A stretch of DNA of 64,000 nt, from NCBI RefSeq assembly GCF_003202405.1, contig NZ_QJHL01000001.1, forward strand, positions 558,001 to 622,000. Reading direction: 5' to 3'. Below the pieces are notes generated by a model. That model was not told the origin of the DNA, did no database searches, and worked only from the letters and a program-made list of their open reading frames with translations. A program made the position numbers and the translations under genes. This DNA is from Flavobacterium hydrophilum. GTDB taxonomy: Bacteria; Bacteroidota; Bacteroidia; Flavobacteriales; Flavobacteriaceae. Positions 26,663 to 34,847 of this stretch are shown here, one piece after another. The first letter of the stretch is position 1, and every line of letters begins with the position of its first letter.

Positions 26663-27802
26663 TTAAGCGTTTTTAAGTTTTATTCTTTTAATCTGAACAC
26701 AGGAAACATTTTCCATTAGGATTTCATTGCCAACTTTTTTAAGCAATCCGGTTTTTGGGTTTCTTTTAAAAACGACTATGTTTCCGGAATTTACATTTGT
26801 TGCAATCAGGAATTTTCCAGTTTCATCAAGAGCAAAAATTCTGGGATGGTCTCCAAAAGTCGATTGATAGCCAATGTTTTTTAAAAAGCCATTTTCGGCT
26901 ATAGAGAAAATAGCAATATTATTTTCTTTTCCCCGGTTTGTAGCGTATAAAAATTTTCCGTCCGGAGAAATGTGAATATCAGAGCTTGCAAAACCTTCCT
27001 TAATTTTATCCGAATGTGTATTTACTCTTTGAATTTTCTGCAAAGTCCCATTTTTATATTCATAAACACTTATTGATCCTGCCATCTCTTCAATACAATA
27101 GCCGTATTTTTTATTTGGATGAAAAGAAAAATGTCTTGGTCCCGCTTCTAAATCTGTTTTTGTAAAAGGAACTGGTGTTTCTGTTAAAGGCTGTTTTTGG
27201 TTTTCGTTAAAAGCATAACACCGAATTTTATCAGCACCTAAATCAGGCAAAAAAAGATAATCAAATTCAGGAGAAAATACCGCTGAGTGAACATGTGACC
27301 GGGTCTGCCTTTCTTTATGAATACTTCCGTCTGTATAATGGATATTCTGTGTAATTGAATCGATTCTTCCGTTTTCTGATAATGGATGAACCGATACGCT
27401 GCCTTCTGTATAATTAGCATTTACAAGCCATTTACCATTTTTATGGACGGAAACATAAACCGGATTTTCGCCTCCGCTGGTTTGTTTGTTCAAAAAAGTA
27501 AGAGATTTATCTTCTGGATTAAATTCAAAACTGCTTACACTTCCTGCATTTGGTGTTTTTGTATCCGTACAGGCATATAGGTATTTTCCGTTTGGAGAAA
27601 CCGTTAAATAGGATGGATTAGTTATATTTTTCACTCCGGCTATTTTGCTCAGATTTCCATTTACGGTATCTAACTGATAAACCTGAATTGATTCTGCTGT
27701 TTTATCTGTGTTGTAGGAACCCAAAAAGACATAAGTGTGTTGAGAAAATACAGAAGTACAAATTAGTAAACTAAGGGCAAATATGTGTTTTTTTAGGTTC
27801 AA
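26663..27802 (-). CDS. Secreted lactonase family (6-phosphogluconolactonase-like beta-propeller)
   Basis: The 379-residue protein has a signal peptide ('MNLKKHIFALSLLICTSVFS') and a seven-bladed propeller with repeated 'NPSYLTVSPNGKYLYACTDT', 'GPRHFSFHPNKKYGYCIEEM' and 'ISPDGKFLYATNRGKENNIA' blades. This family includes Pgl-type 6-phosphogluconolactonases and muconate cycloisomerases. Because it is exported, a periplasmic sugar-lactone or related substrate is more likely than the pentose phosphate intermediate. The GNAT gene follows directly. Confidence 0.9.
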   Translation of the reverse strand: MNLKKHIFALSLLICTSVFSQHTYVFLGSYNTDKTAESIQVYQLDTVNGNLSKIAGVKNITNPSYLTVSPNGKYLYACTDTKTPNAGSVSSFEFNPEDKSLTFLNKQTSGGENPVYVSVHKNGKWLVNANYTEGSVSVHPLSENGRIDSITQNIHYTDGSIHKERQTRSHVHSAVFSPEFDYLFLPDLGADKIRCYAFNENQKQPLTETPVPFTKTDLEAGPRHFSFHPNKKYGYCIEEMAGSISVYEYKNGTLQKIQRVNTHSDKIKEGFASSDIHISPDGKFLYATNRGKENNIAIFSIAENGFLKNIGYQSTFGDHPRIFALDETGKFLIATNVNSGNIVVFKRNPKTGLLKKVGNEILMENVSCVQIKRIKLKNA

Positions 27803-27887
27803 TGTCTTTTCTTTTTAAAGGTAAAAATTTCGAAGTTTAATACTCCATGGTTTAAATTAATAATTAACAATTCACCATTAACAATTA

Positions 27888-28985
27888 TTATTTCACTCCT
27901 TTCCACCATTGTTTAAATTCCTGTTTTTCATTTTTAAGTTCAACAATCTCTCCAATCATCGGTGTAATCAACGGAACGGGATTTTCTGAAGCAGCATTTA
28001 ATTCGCTTACCTTGATCAAAGGCTCATCCCAGGCATGCAGTGATAAAGGGAATTTTGAATTATGTACCGGAAAGACTCTTTTTGCTTTTAAGTCTTTCAT
28101 CGCTTTTATTACATCTTCCGGCAAATTGTGAATGTATTTCCATGCCGGATTATATTGTCCATTATCAATAAGCACAATGTCAAAAGGACCAAATTTATCG
28201 CCAATTGCTGCAAAGTGATTGTCGTAACCGCTGTCCCCGCCCAAATACATTTTAAAATCTTTGGTTTCTAAAATAAAAGAAGTCCAAAGTGTATTGCAGC
28301 GCTTGATGCTTCTGCCGGAAAAATGTCTCGATGGAGCAGTATAAAGTGTTAGATTTTGATCTAATACTACTTTCTCGTGCCAGTCTTTTTCTATAATATT
28401 TTCTATTGGAAAGCCCCAAAATTCAAAATGCGAACCAACGCCAAGTGCCGTGATTACTTTTTTTATTTTTGGTTTCAGTTCCATTATAGTTTTATAATCT
28501 AAATGATCATAATGGTCATGCGTTATCAGCAAATAATCAATTTCAGGAATATCAGCATAGGTATAAATATCAGTTCCTTTAAAGGCTTTTGTAGTCCCGT
28601 AAATAGGAGAGGCGTTGCCGCTGAAAACAGGATCAATTAAAAAACGTTTCCCTTCAAGCTGGATATAATAAGACGAATGCCCAAACCAAACTAAAATATC
28701 CTGATGTAAAGAAAGTTCTTTTAAATTCGTTTTTACGGAAGGAATAATATCAGTTGGGGTTTTTCGGTCAACCTTCTTAAATAAAAATTCGGTTAGAACA
28801 TCATAATAGCCATAACCTTCCGCAAGCTCCGGAGTGAAATTTTCATTTTCGAATTTTTCGTTTTTGTATTGGGGTGATTTTTGTATTAAAGCCAGTCTTT
28901 CGCCAGACGGTCTTTTTCCGAATCGGGGATGTAGTAAGAAATAAATAGCAACAGCCAGTAAAAGAATTATTATCGTAGTAATCAT
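27888..28985 (-). CDS. MBL-fold metallohydrolase, NAPE-PLD-like
   Basis: This 365-residue protein starts with one membrane anchor ('MITTIIILLLAVAIYFLLHP'). The metallo-beta-lactamase domain contains 'ILVWFGHSSYYIQLEGKRFL' with 'IDPVF', the metal motif 'THDHYDHLDY', 'YLGGDSGYD' and 'FPVHNSKFPLSLHAW'. These fit the branch related to N-acyl-phosphatidylethanolamine phospholipase D and UlaG-like lactonases. A lipid phosphodiester substrate is possible. The DUF1801 gene at 28991 lies five bases upstream. Confidence 0.9.
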   Translation of the reverse strand: MITTIIILLLAVAIYFLLHPRFGKRPSGERLALIQKSPQYKNEKFENENFTPELAEGYGYYDVLTEFLFKKVDRKTPTDIIPSVKTNLKELSLHQDILVWFGHSSYYIQLEGKRFLIDPVFSGNASPIYGTTKAFKGTDIYTYADIPEIDYLLITHDHYDHLDYKTIMELKPKIKKVITALGVGSHFEFWGFPIENIIEKDWHEKVVLDQNLTLYTAPSRHFSGRSIKRCNTLWTSFILETKDFKMYLGGDSGYDNHFAAIGDKFGPFDIVLIDNGQYNPAWKYIHNLPEDVIKAMKDLKAKRVFPVHNSKFPLSLHAWDEPLIKVSELNAASENPVPLITPMIGEIVELKNEKQEFKQWWKGVK

Positions 28986-28990
28986 GTTTT

Positions 28991-29413
28991 TTAGGTTGAA
29001 GGATATAAAATTTTTAATTCATTTACCGATGTTGAAATCATTAATCTGAGTATTTTCACATCAATGTCTGTTATTTTTTTGATATAAATACAGCCTTTTC
29101 CGGCTTTATGTTTTCCAAATTTAGAAAGTAATTCGTCTTTATTTTCAAAAGAAGAATAAAGATAAAGTGAAATCGCATCTTTTCTGGGAGAAAACCCAAC
29201 TAATGGTGCATCACCTTCGTGTCCGCTCGCATATTTATAGTGATAACTGCCAAAACCAATAATACTCGTTCCCCACATTTTGGGTTCAAAACCGGTAACT
29301 TCCTGCATTATTTTTAAAAGTTCAAAAGCATCATTTCTTTTCACTTCATCTTCAACAGTATTGATAAAATGAATAACATTGTATGTGGTTTCTGTCGTTT
29401 TATTTTTTGCCAT
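28991..29413 (-). CDS. DUF1801 family protein
   Basis: The 140-residue protein has 'DAFELLKIMQEVTGFEPKMW', 'GTSIIGFGSYHYKYASGHEG', 'APLVGFSPRKDAISLYLYSS' and the terminal 'GKGCIYIKKITDIDVKILRL'. This is the longer DUF1801 type common in Bacteroidota, with unknown function. It is directly upstream of the MBL hydrolase gene and probably shares its transcript. Confidence 0.88.
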   Translation of the reverse strand: MAKNKTTETTYNVIHFINTVEDEVKRNDAFELLKIMQEVTGFEPKMWGTSIIGFGSYHYKYASGHEGDAPLVGFSPRKDAISLYLYSSFENKDELLSKFGKHKAGKGCIYIKKITDIDVKILRLMISTSVNELKILYPST

Positions 29414-29449
29414 TTCTGATTATTTTTGCTGAGTGTCATAAATGAATTT

Positions 29450-29818
29450 TTAAAATATTCCGTTTTCATTAATAGTTTTCTTCGGAATTGGCTGCCCTAA
29501 ATCCCAAAGTTCAACTATTTTGTCCAATTCAAATCGAAAAATATGAACAACGGCGGTACCTGAATCAGCTGAGTTTTGTCTGACATGCGAGTGAACGGCG
29601 ACCATATCGCCGTCTCTTAGAATATGATGAATTTCAAAAATCTTATTAGGATTGGTTCTCGCAGATTCTTCCATGGCCAGCATTAGCGTATCAGCGTCTC
29701 CTTTAAAATAAGCATTATGATGCTTGAAATTTTTTCCCGTATATAATCGAAAAGCTTCGTGGGAATGTCCCTTGGCAGCAAGCTTCAGGAAGTTTAGGGC
29801 TATAGATTTCTTAGTCAT
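29450..29818 (-). CDS. SnoaL-like / nuclear transport factor 2 fold protein
   Basis: The 122-residue protein has the SnoaL pattern: 'ALNFLKLAAKGHSHEAFRLY', 'FKHHNAYFKGDADTLMLAME', 'IHHILRDGDMVAVHSHVRQN' and 'VVHIFRFELDKIVELWDLGQ'. The fold binds small hydrophobic substrates and many members are isomerases or binding proteins of unknown function. It is a single gene upstream of the DUF1801/MBL pair. Confidence 0.85.
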   Translation of the reverse strand: MTKKSIALNFLKLAAKGHSHEAFRLYTGKNFKHHNAYFKGDADTLMLAMEESARTNPNKIFEIHHILRDGDMVAVHSHVRQNSADSGTAVVHIFRFELDKIVELWDLGQPIPKKTINENGIF

Positions 29819-29976
29819 GGATATAGCTTTAAAAAGAAATCTAAGTTATGAAATTAAAGTGTTTGTTCCTTAATTTATCTGCTAAAAGCAGGGAAGGTAA
29901 ATTTTGGGTTTGGTTAAAACATAAATATAAAGTGTAAATAAATCAGTTTATCGCCAAACCCATATTGCAGGTTTTA

Positions 29977-30396
29977 TTAATTTATCTGCTTTTGTTTTAT
30001 ACCTACAATTTCACTCAAAGCAAATGCAGCAGCCGAAGCACAAAAAACAGAATAATCAAGAGGTGTTTTTATGTTTATTGAAAATGTCATTGACAAGGCA
30101 AAAAGCAATATTAAAAAACCACTTGTTTTGGCAATTAAGGAAGTTTTAAAATTTGTTAGCAATAAGACAGCCAGTACAACTTCTAACAGTGTTGCTGTAA
30201 AACCAATGGCAGGAATCACTTCAGAAGGAAGCAACGGATTTAGTGTTTTGGTGTAAGCAAGAAAACTTTCCCAGTTGCTCCAGGCAGAAACTTCTTTTGG
30301 CCAAAATCCCAAACGATCTGCTACAGCTGATAAAAATCCGACGCTTATTGATACTCTTAAAAACCATTCAATGATTGTAATTTTTGATATTTTCAT
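29977..30396 (-). CDS. DoxX family membrane protein
   Basis: This 139-residue protein has four hydrophobic segments and the DoxX pattern 'EWFLRVSISVGFLSAVADRL' at the start, then 'EVIPAIGFTATLLEVVLAVL' and a C-terminal 'FCASAAAFALSEIV'. DoxX-type proteins are small integral membrane proteins with proposed links to thiol or quinone redox chemistry. The start overlaps the upstream GNAT stop (ATGA), so the two are translationally coupled. Confidence 0.85.
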   Translation of the reverse strand: MKISKITIIEWFLRVSISVGFLSAVADRLGFWPKEVSAWSNWESFLAYTKTLNPLLPSEVIPAIGFTATLLEVVLAVLLLTNFKTSLIAKTSGFLILLFALSMTFSINIKTPLDYSVFCASAAAFALSEIVGIKQKQIN

Positions 30397-30821
30397 AACT
30401 GCTTATTAAAATGAAATGCATTAATTATAAAATCTTCCCTGTAATAAAGTTTGTGTGCGTTGGTTCTGGTATGCCCGCTGTCTAATTGTACAGAATTACA
30501 ATTTTTCTGCTTAGCAATTTCGTAAAGATAGTTAAGAAGAACTGATGCATACCCTTTTTTTCTGTAATTTTCTAATGTAGAAAGATCATCAATATAAAGC
30601 ATTTTACCACAATACAGCATGGTAAAAAAGCGATAGCCTGCAATAGCTACAGTTGTATCATTTTCTAGAATATAAACAAGTATGTAGCCTTCTTTTTGCA
30701 TCTCTTTTATCTTTTCTACAAATTCCTGTTTCTTAAGCATGGGACGCAAAAGATACATAGCTTCCCAACAGGAAGCTATGTCTTGGTTTGTAACTGCAAT
30801 TTTTATTTGAGGCATAATCAT
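30393..30821 (-). CDS. GNAT family N-acetyltransferase
   Basis: I place the start at 30821 (MIMPQIKIAV), where ATG overlaps the stop of the upstream AhpD-like frame as TAATG. The 142-residue protein shows 'VAIAGYRFFTMLYCGKMLYI', 'DDLSTLENYRKKGYASVLLN' (acetyl-CoA binding) and 'CNSVQLDSGHTRTNAHKLYY', the typical GNAT ending. It forms a coupled set with the AhpD-like gene upstream and DoxX downstream. The substrate is unknown. Confidence 0.87.
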   Translation of the reverse strand: MIMPQIKIAVTNQDIASCWEAMYLLRPMLKKQEFVEKIKEMQKEGYILVYILENDTTVAIAGYRFFTMLYCGKMLYIDDLSTLENYRKKGYASVLLNYLYEIAKQKNCNSVQLDSGHTRTNAHKLYYREDFIINAFHFNKQL

Positions 30822-31260
30822 TATTCCGGAATTAATAATGTTGCTCTGCCAATTCTGTTCCATGCATTGATACAGGCGATAGCCATAATAGCATGTGAAA
30901 CTTTTTCTTCGCCCAGGATTTTGATGGCATTGTCGAAAATTTCATCTGAAACACCACTTTTGAAATTAAGGTTGTTTCATCTGTTAAAGCCAGTATTGCT
31001 TTTTCTTCTTCTGTAAAATAGGGTGAATCTTCCCAGGCATTTAAAGCGAGAAGTCTTTTTGTAGTCTCTCCATCACTCAAAGCATCTTTAGTGTGGGACT
31101 GAATGCATAAGGCACATCCGTTGATTATTGATGATCTTACTTTAATTAAATGATAAAGTGATTTTGATAAATTGGTTTCAGAAACATACTTGTCCAGTTC
31201 TATAAGCGACTGATAAGCTCCCGGAGTTACCTTTGCGATGTCAATTCGTTGCGTTTGCAT
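30821..31260 (-). pseudogene. Carboxymuconolactone decarboxylase/AhpD-like gene with a frameshift
   Basis: The frame from 31260 reads as an AhpD-type protein up to 'LALTDETTLIS', with the redox pair Cys49 and Cys52 in 'NGCALCIQSHTKDA'. It then shifts at a T4 tract (30958-30961). In the neighbouring frame the expected continuation is intact: 'GVSDEIFDNAIKILGEEKVS' and 'HAIMAIACINAWNRIGRATL', ending at 30821. One extra T would restore a full protein of about 146 residues. AhpD-like proteins reduce peroxides or act on lactones. The paralogue at 38135 is intact. The shift is either recent inactivation or a base-call error. Confidence 0.82.
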
Positions 31261-31286
31261 ATTAATTATTTTTTAAATGTTAGATG

Positions 31287-31294
31287 CAAAAGTA
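31287..31294 (-). promoter_or_regulatory. Possible -7 element ahead of the AhpD-like gene
   Basis: On the minus strand TACTTTTG lies 26 bases before the start codon at 31260 and matches TAnnTTTG. No well-placed TTG was seen upstream, which would fit activation by the AraC-type regulator encoded next door. Inference only. Confidence 0.35.
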
Positions 31295-31349
31295 AAGTGA
31301 CAGTCAGGGGCAGTAAATGGACAAATCCCTGAAAATGGTGGACACTATT

Positions 31350-32159
31350 TTAATCAGTTAACAAAGTCCGTAAATGATCCTTTGCACGTGTTGCGGTTTG
31401 CTTTTTGAAAAATCTGGAAAAATAATGATTGTCATCAAAACCTAATTGATAGGCAACTTGTTTTACGTTTAGATTTTCGTAATTGAAAAGGCGTTTTGCT
31501 TCTAAAATAATTAAATCATTTATGAGCTGTTGTGTGGTTTCGCCAGTATTTTTCTTAGTCAGTTCGTTTAATTTCTGTTCTGTGATATTCAATTGAACAG
31601 CATATTCTTTTATCGTGAGACGTTTTTCAAAATTTTCCCTTACCAGATTTAGGAATTGCAAAAAGTGAGCATCTGGTTTATATAGCGGTAGCTGCTGCTG
31701 AATAATTTTGTATCTGCTGGCTTCAATAATCAGTAGTTTTAAAACAGCATGAAGGCTTGTTTCATATTCAAAATTTTTAGAATCCAATTCGTTTTGGATA
31801 GCATTAAAATAACCTTCAACTTTATTGAAGCTAACTGTATCCGGAATATTTATAATTTCATTGAGTCCAAAATGACAATACAGGCCATTATGGTAAATTA
31901 ATTCAACGGCTTTATCATCTCTACAAAAAAAGTCATAAGTAAATTCCAGTACATATCCTTCGCAATTTTCAATTTCCAGAAACTGATAAAATTGTTTTGG
32001 TGTAATGGTTAAAAACTGACGTTCCTTAATTTCATAATGCTGGTTATCAATGTCAATTTTTATCAGTCCCGTTTTGCAATAAAGCAATACAAATTTATAC
32101 TGCCTTTGCGGTTCAGACATTATGGTTTTATCATTAATTTGGTATAAATCTATTGCCAT
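31350..32159 (-). CDS. AraC family transcriptional regulator
   Basis: The 269-residue protein has an N-terminal cupin-like sensing part ('FVLLYCKTGLIKIDIDNQHY') and a C-terminal double helix-turn-helix: 'LTIKEYAVQLNITEQKLNEL' and 'LNVKQVAYQLGFDDNHYFSR' with 'FFKKQTATRAKDHL'. It is encoded just upstream of the AhpD-like/GNAT/DoxX set on the same strand and probably controls it. The inducer is unknown. Confidence 0.92.
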   Translation of the reverse strand: MAIDLYQINDKTIMSEPQRQYKFVLLYCKTGLIKIDIDNQHYEIKERQFLTITPKQFYQFLEIENCEGYVLEFTYDFFCRDDKAVELIYHNGLYCHFGLNEIINIPDTVSFNKVEGYFNAIQNELDSKNFEYETSLHAVLKLLIIEASRYKIIQQQLPLYKPDAHFLQFLNLVRENFEKRLTIKEYAVQLNITEQKLNELTKKNTGETTQQLINDLIILEAKRLFNYENLNVKQVAYQLGFDDNHYFSRFFKKQTATRAKDHLRTLLTD

Positions 32160-32228
32160 GATATTTAAACAAATACTCTTTATTTATTTTAAGATTTGTT
32201 TACTAATATAGTAGTTTTTGGACATGAA

Positions 32229-33179
32229 TTAATAAACATGTCCTTTTTTTATAATCTTAAAATCATCAGTTGTATTCATTTCGGATGTAAAAAGTGCCTT
32301 GTTTTTTAATAAGCCTTCAAACAGTAAATCTTTTTTTATCCGGTTTTCATTTTCTCTTTTTTCCAGAAATGAAAGATCTAAATCTAAGTTAGTATTTAAA
32401 TTATCTGTCTGTATTTGAATTTCATGAAAAGAAAAGTCTCCTGTATTAAATTTTAAGGATTTGATTTCTTCCTCCAGGCGATATTTCCGGGGGAATTTTC
32501 TCTGATACTTTTTAAGTGTAATTTTAAATTCTTCTTCAGAATTGGCTATCAGTCGCATGCCGTCGATAGCTATAACATAAAAGGTTTGATTTTTATTGTT
32601 TTTAGCAAGATTTAATAGAGCATAAATCCAGTTTTTTAATTGACTGATTACTTCGTCTTTATTAACAAAATCATAAGGAGAAGATGTCTTGCCGTTTATA
32701 AAAGTCGTCATCATTTCCTGATAGGCCGGTTCGTAATGTATTGTTTTGGCCTTCTCAAAAGCGCTTCCATATTCTCCGCTTTTATTTGGATCTGCACCAT
32801 GTTCCAATAAAAGATGCACCATTTTCAGGTTTCTGTTTCCTGTAGCTCTTTGAAGGGCGGTTTGATTATTGTATGCTAAATCCACAGGGATTCCGCTTTC
32901 TAATAAAACCTTCATTTTTTCAAGATAACTGTCTTCGGATGCAAAATTAAGTAATACTTCAGCCTGACTTTCTGCATTTGAATTTTCCAGTATTAGTTTG
33001 GTGATTTCTGCAGAACCTTTATAATTAATTTGGGCTAAAACGGCAAGTTCAAGAGGCTTTTTCCCATAACGATCAGGTGCAACAAGAGTTATGTGATTAA
33101 AATCATTTCCTTCATTTATATACGTTTTCAGAAATTCAAGATCTCCGGAAATTATGGCGTTACTTAATTGTTCTTCCAT
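32229..33179 (-). CDS. Ankyrin-repeat protein
   Basis: The 316-residue protein has at least three ankyrin-type repeats in its first half ('YGKKPLELAVLAQINYKGSA', 'NQTALQRATGNRNLKMVHLL' with 'LEHGADPNKSGEYGSAFEKA'), then a region with 'WIYALLNLAKNNKNQTFYVI' and no recognised domain. Ankyrin repeats mediate protein contacts. No signal peptide is seen, so a cytoplasmic role is likely. It is a single gene. Confidence 0.85.
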   Translation of the reverse strand: MEEQLSNAIISGDLEFLKTYINEGNDFNHITLVAPDRYGKKPLELAVLAQINYKGSAEITKLILENSNAESQAEVLLNFASEDSYLEKMKVLLESGIPVDLAYNNQTALQRATGNRNLKMVHLLLEHGADPNKSGEYGSAFEKAKTIHYEPAYQEMMTTFINGKTSSPYDFVNKDEVISQLKNWIYALLNLAKNNKNQTFYVIAIDGMRLIANSEEEFKITLKKYQRKFPRKYRLEEEIKSLKFNTGDFSFHEIQIQTDNLNTNLDLDLSFLEKRENENRIKKDLLFEGLLKNKALFTSEMNTTDDFKIIKKGHVY

Positions 33180-33366
33180 TTTTTTAGAATTTATAAAACT
33201 TTATAATGCAAATCTAATCTTGAGATTTTCACTTGTCTTCACTATAAATAATGATTTTGCATTTTGAAAAAAATCTAAAAAGAGGTCATAAAAATAGATT
33301 TACAATAATTTTTAAAGCCTGTAAAGGAACAATTATTGCGATAAAAACGTGCTGAAGAAGCAATTT

Positions 33367-33762
33367 TTACATTCCCGGCCAATACAAAACATTGAATTTA
33401 TGACCATCTGGATCAGCAAAACCCAAAGTGTAGCCTTCTTCATAATTTTGCGGTTCTGCAAATATCGTTCCGCCTGCAGATTTAACTTTTTCAGCCCACT
33501 CATTTACTTCTTGTTTACTGCTGGCAGACAGAGAAAATATTACTTCGTTATCTGTAGGAGTGGTAATATTGCCGTTTACATCTTTTGCTAATCTTTGTTT
33601 AGTAAAGAAATTGATAACGAATTTATTTTGTCCAAAGAAAAAGCTGGTTCCCTCATTCTCTTTATACTTTCCATTTGCTTTAAAACCTAAATCCGTATAA
33701 AATCGGGTCGTTTTTTCTAAATCATTTGAGGCTAAGTTTGCCCATATAAATTTTGCTTCCAT
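33367..33762 (-). CDS. VOC family protein (glyoxalase/dioxygenase fold)
   Basis: This 131-residue protein has the paired beta-alpha-beta pattern of VOC proteins: 'FIWANLASNDLEKTTRFYTD', 'TSFFFGQNKFVINFFTK', 'EVIFSLSASSKQEVNEWAEK' and 'GYTLGFADPDGHKFNVLYWP'. The last is the metal or substrate end of the second module. Specific activity cannot be assigned; related proteins include glyoxalases and fosfomycin-resistance enzymes. Confidence 0.9.
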   Translation of the reverse strand: MEAKFIWANLASNDLEKTTRFYTDLGFKANGKYKENEGTSFFFGQNKFVINFFTKQRLAKDVNGNITTPTDNEVIFSLSASSKQEVNEWAEKVKSAGGTIFAEPQNYEEGYTLGFADPDGHKFNVLYWPGM

Positions 33763-33856
33763 GACTTTTTTTTAAAATCAGTTAAAGTTATAAAACTTGA
33801 AATTAATATGTTTTGTGCAAACAATCAAAAAGTTACAGGATTTACAGTTTTATTTG

Positions 33857-34240
33857 TTATGCTTTAATTTTTATAGTTCCTGTTCTATATAAGTCCAAAG
33901 CATTCTGTAGGATGCTTACAATGATTTCTATAGGTAAATCTTCATTAGGATTAACTCTGAAAATCTTCATTCGGGTACGGTCGCCTTCTTCTAATTGAGG
34001 ATGGTCAAGGTATTTTCCTTCAACCATTAAAAGATAGGGTTTATCTGTTTTTTTATCTGTCCATAAATAGCAAAACATTTTTTTCTTATAACAGAAGCAA
34101 GGCATTCCCCATTTTTTCGTTTCAGTAATATTCGGGTCCTGATTAAGGATAATATTTCGTAATGCAAGCAAACAGCCCTTATTTGGCTCTGCTTTGTCTA
34201 AATAATAGGTGCCAGGTTCATCCATATTTTTCTTTTCCAT
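33857..34240 (-). CDS. DUF1801 family protein
   Basis: I choose the start at 34240 (MEKKNMDEPGTYYL), since residues before it overlap the LRR gene and look non-coding; 34225 is an alternative. The protein has 'KGCLLALRNIILNQDPNITE', 'TKKWGMPCFCYKKKMFCYLW' and 'DHPQLEEGDRTRMKIFRVNP', the DUF1801 type with a W-G-x-P-x-F core. The start lies inside the upstream LRR gene (overlap of 23 bases), so translation is probably coupled. Function is unknown. Confidence 0.83.
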   Translation of the reverse strand: MEKKNMDEPGTYYLDKAEPNKGCLLALRNIILNQDPNITETKKWGMPCFCYKKKMFCYLWTDKKTDKPYLLMVEGKYLDHPQLEEGDRTRMKIFRVNPNEDLPIEIIVSILQNALDLYRTGTIKIKA

Positions 34241-34820
34241 GCTTTTTAAGCAATTCTTCAAACAGATTGTTTTTTTTAGTCCCGCCAAATTGTCCTGAAA
34301 CATATTTTATATTGGGGGCTTTTATCAAAAATTCCAAATCTTCGGGAGCTTGTGGTGTATCTGTAATTTCAACTTTTTCAAGATTTGGAATTAATGTCAG
34401 AGCCTGAATATTCGTAAGCTTTTTGCATTGCCAAATTCTTAATCGTTTTAATTTTTTGCAGTTACTTAAATCCGGAAATTTTTCAAGTTTGGGCAGATAC
34501 AGTAAATCAAGTTCTTCAATTTGTGATAACTGATTGATAAACGACAAATCTTCATGATTTTTAATAGCGTTCACAAAAAGATTTTCCAGTGTATCTATTC
34601 TTGCCAGTGCTTCAAAATTGGTGGTATGAACACCGTACAATTCCACAACTTTTAATTTTTGAAGAAATTCCAAAAACTCCAGATTTTTATTTTTGATGTA
34701 CCACAACCCAATTTCGGGGCAGTTTTTATGCTTTTTGATTTGTTCGATTTCAACTTCACCCAAACGTTTATGAATGAGAATTTTATTTCGCCCTTTTGCT
34801 TTTTGAAATCCTTCTTCCAT
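34218..34820 (-). CDS. Leucine-rich-repeat protein
   Basis: The 200-residue protein carries about six irregular leucine-rich repeats, for example 'LKVVELYGVHTTNFEALARI', 'LSQIEELDLLYLPKLEKFPD' and 'LKRLRIWQCKKLTNIQALTL'. There is no signal peptide, so it is probably cytoplasmic and acts as a binding scaffold. It overlaps the DUF1801 gene downstream. A longer LRR protein of similar style is in the cassette array at 43490. Confidence 0.82.
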   Translation of the reverse strand: MEEGFQKAKGRNKILIHKRLGEVEIEQIKKHKNCPEIGLWYIKNKNLEFLEFLQKLKVVELYGVHTTNFEALARIDTLENLFVNAIKNHEDLSFINQLSQIEELDLLYLPKLEKFPDLSNCKKLKRLRIWQCKKLTNIQALTLIPNLEKVEITDTPQAPEDLEFLIKAPNIKYVSGQFGGTKKNNLFEELLKKHGKEKYG

Positions 34821-34847
34821 GGTTAATAATCTGTTTAAGCGTAAATT

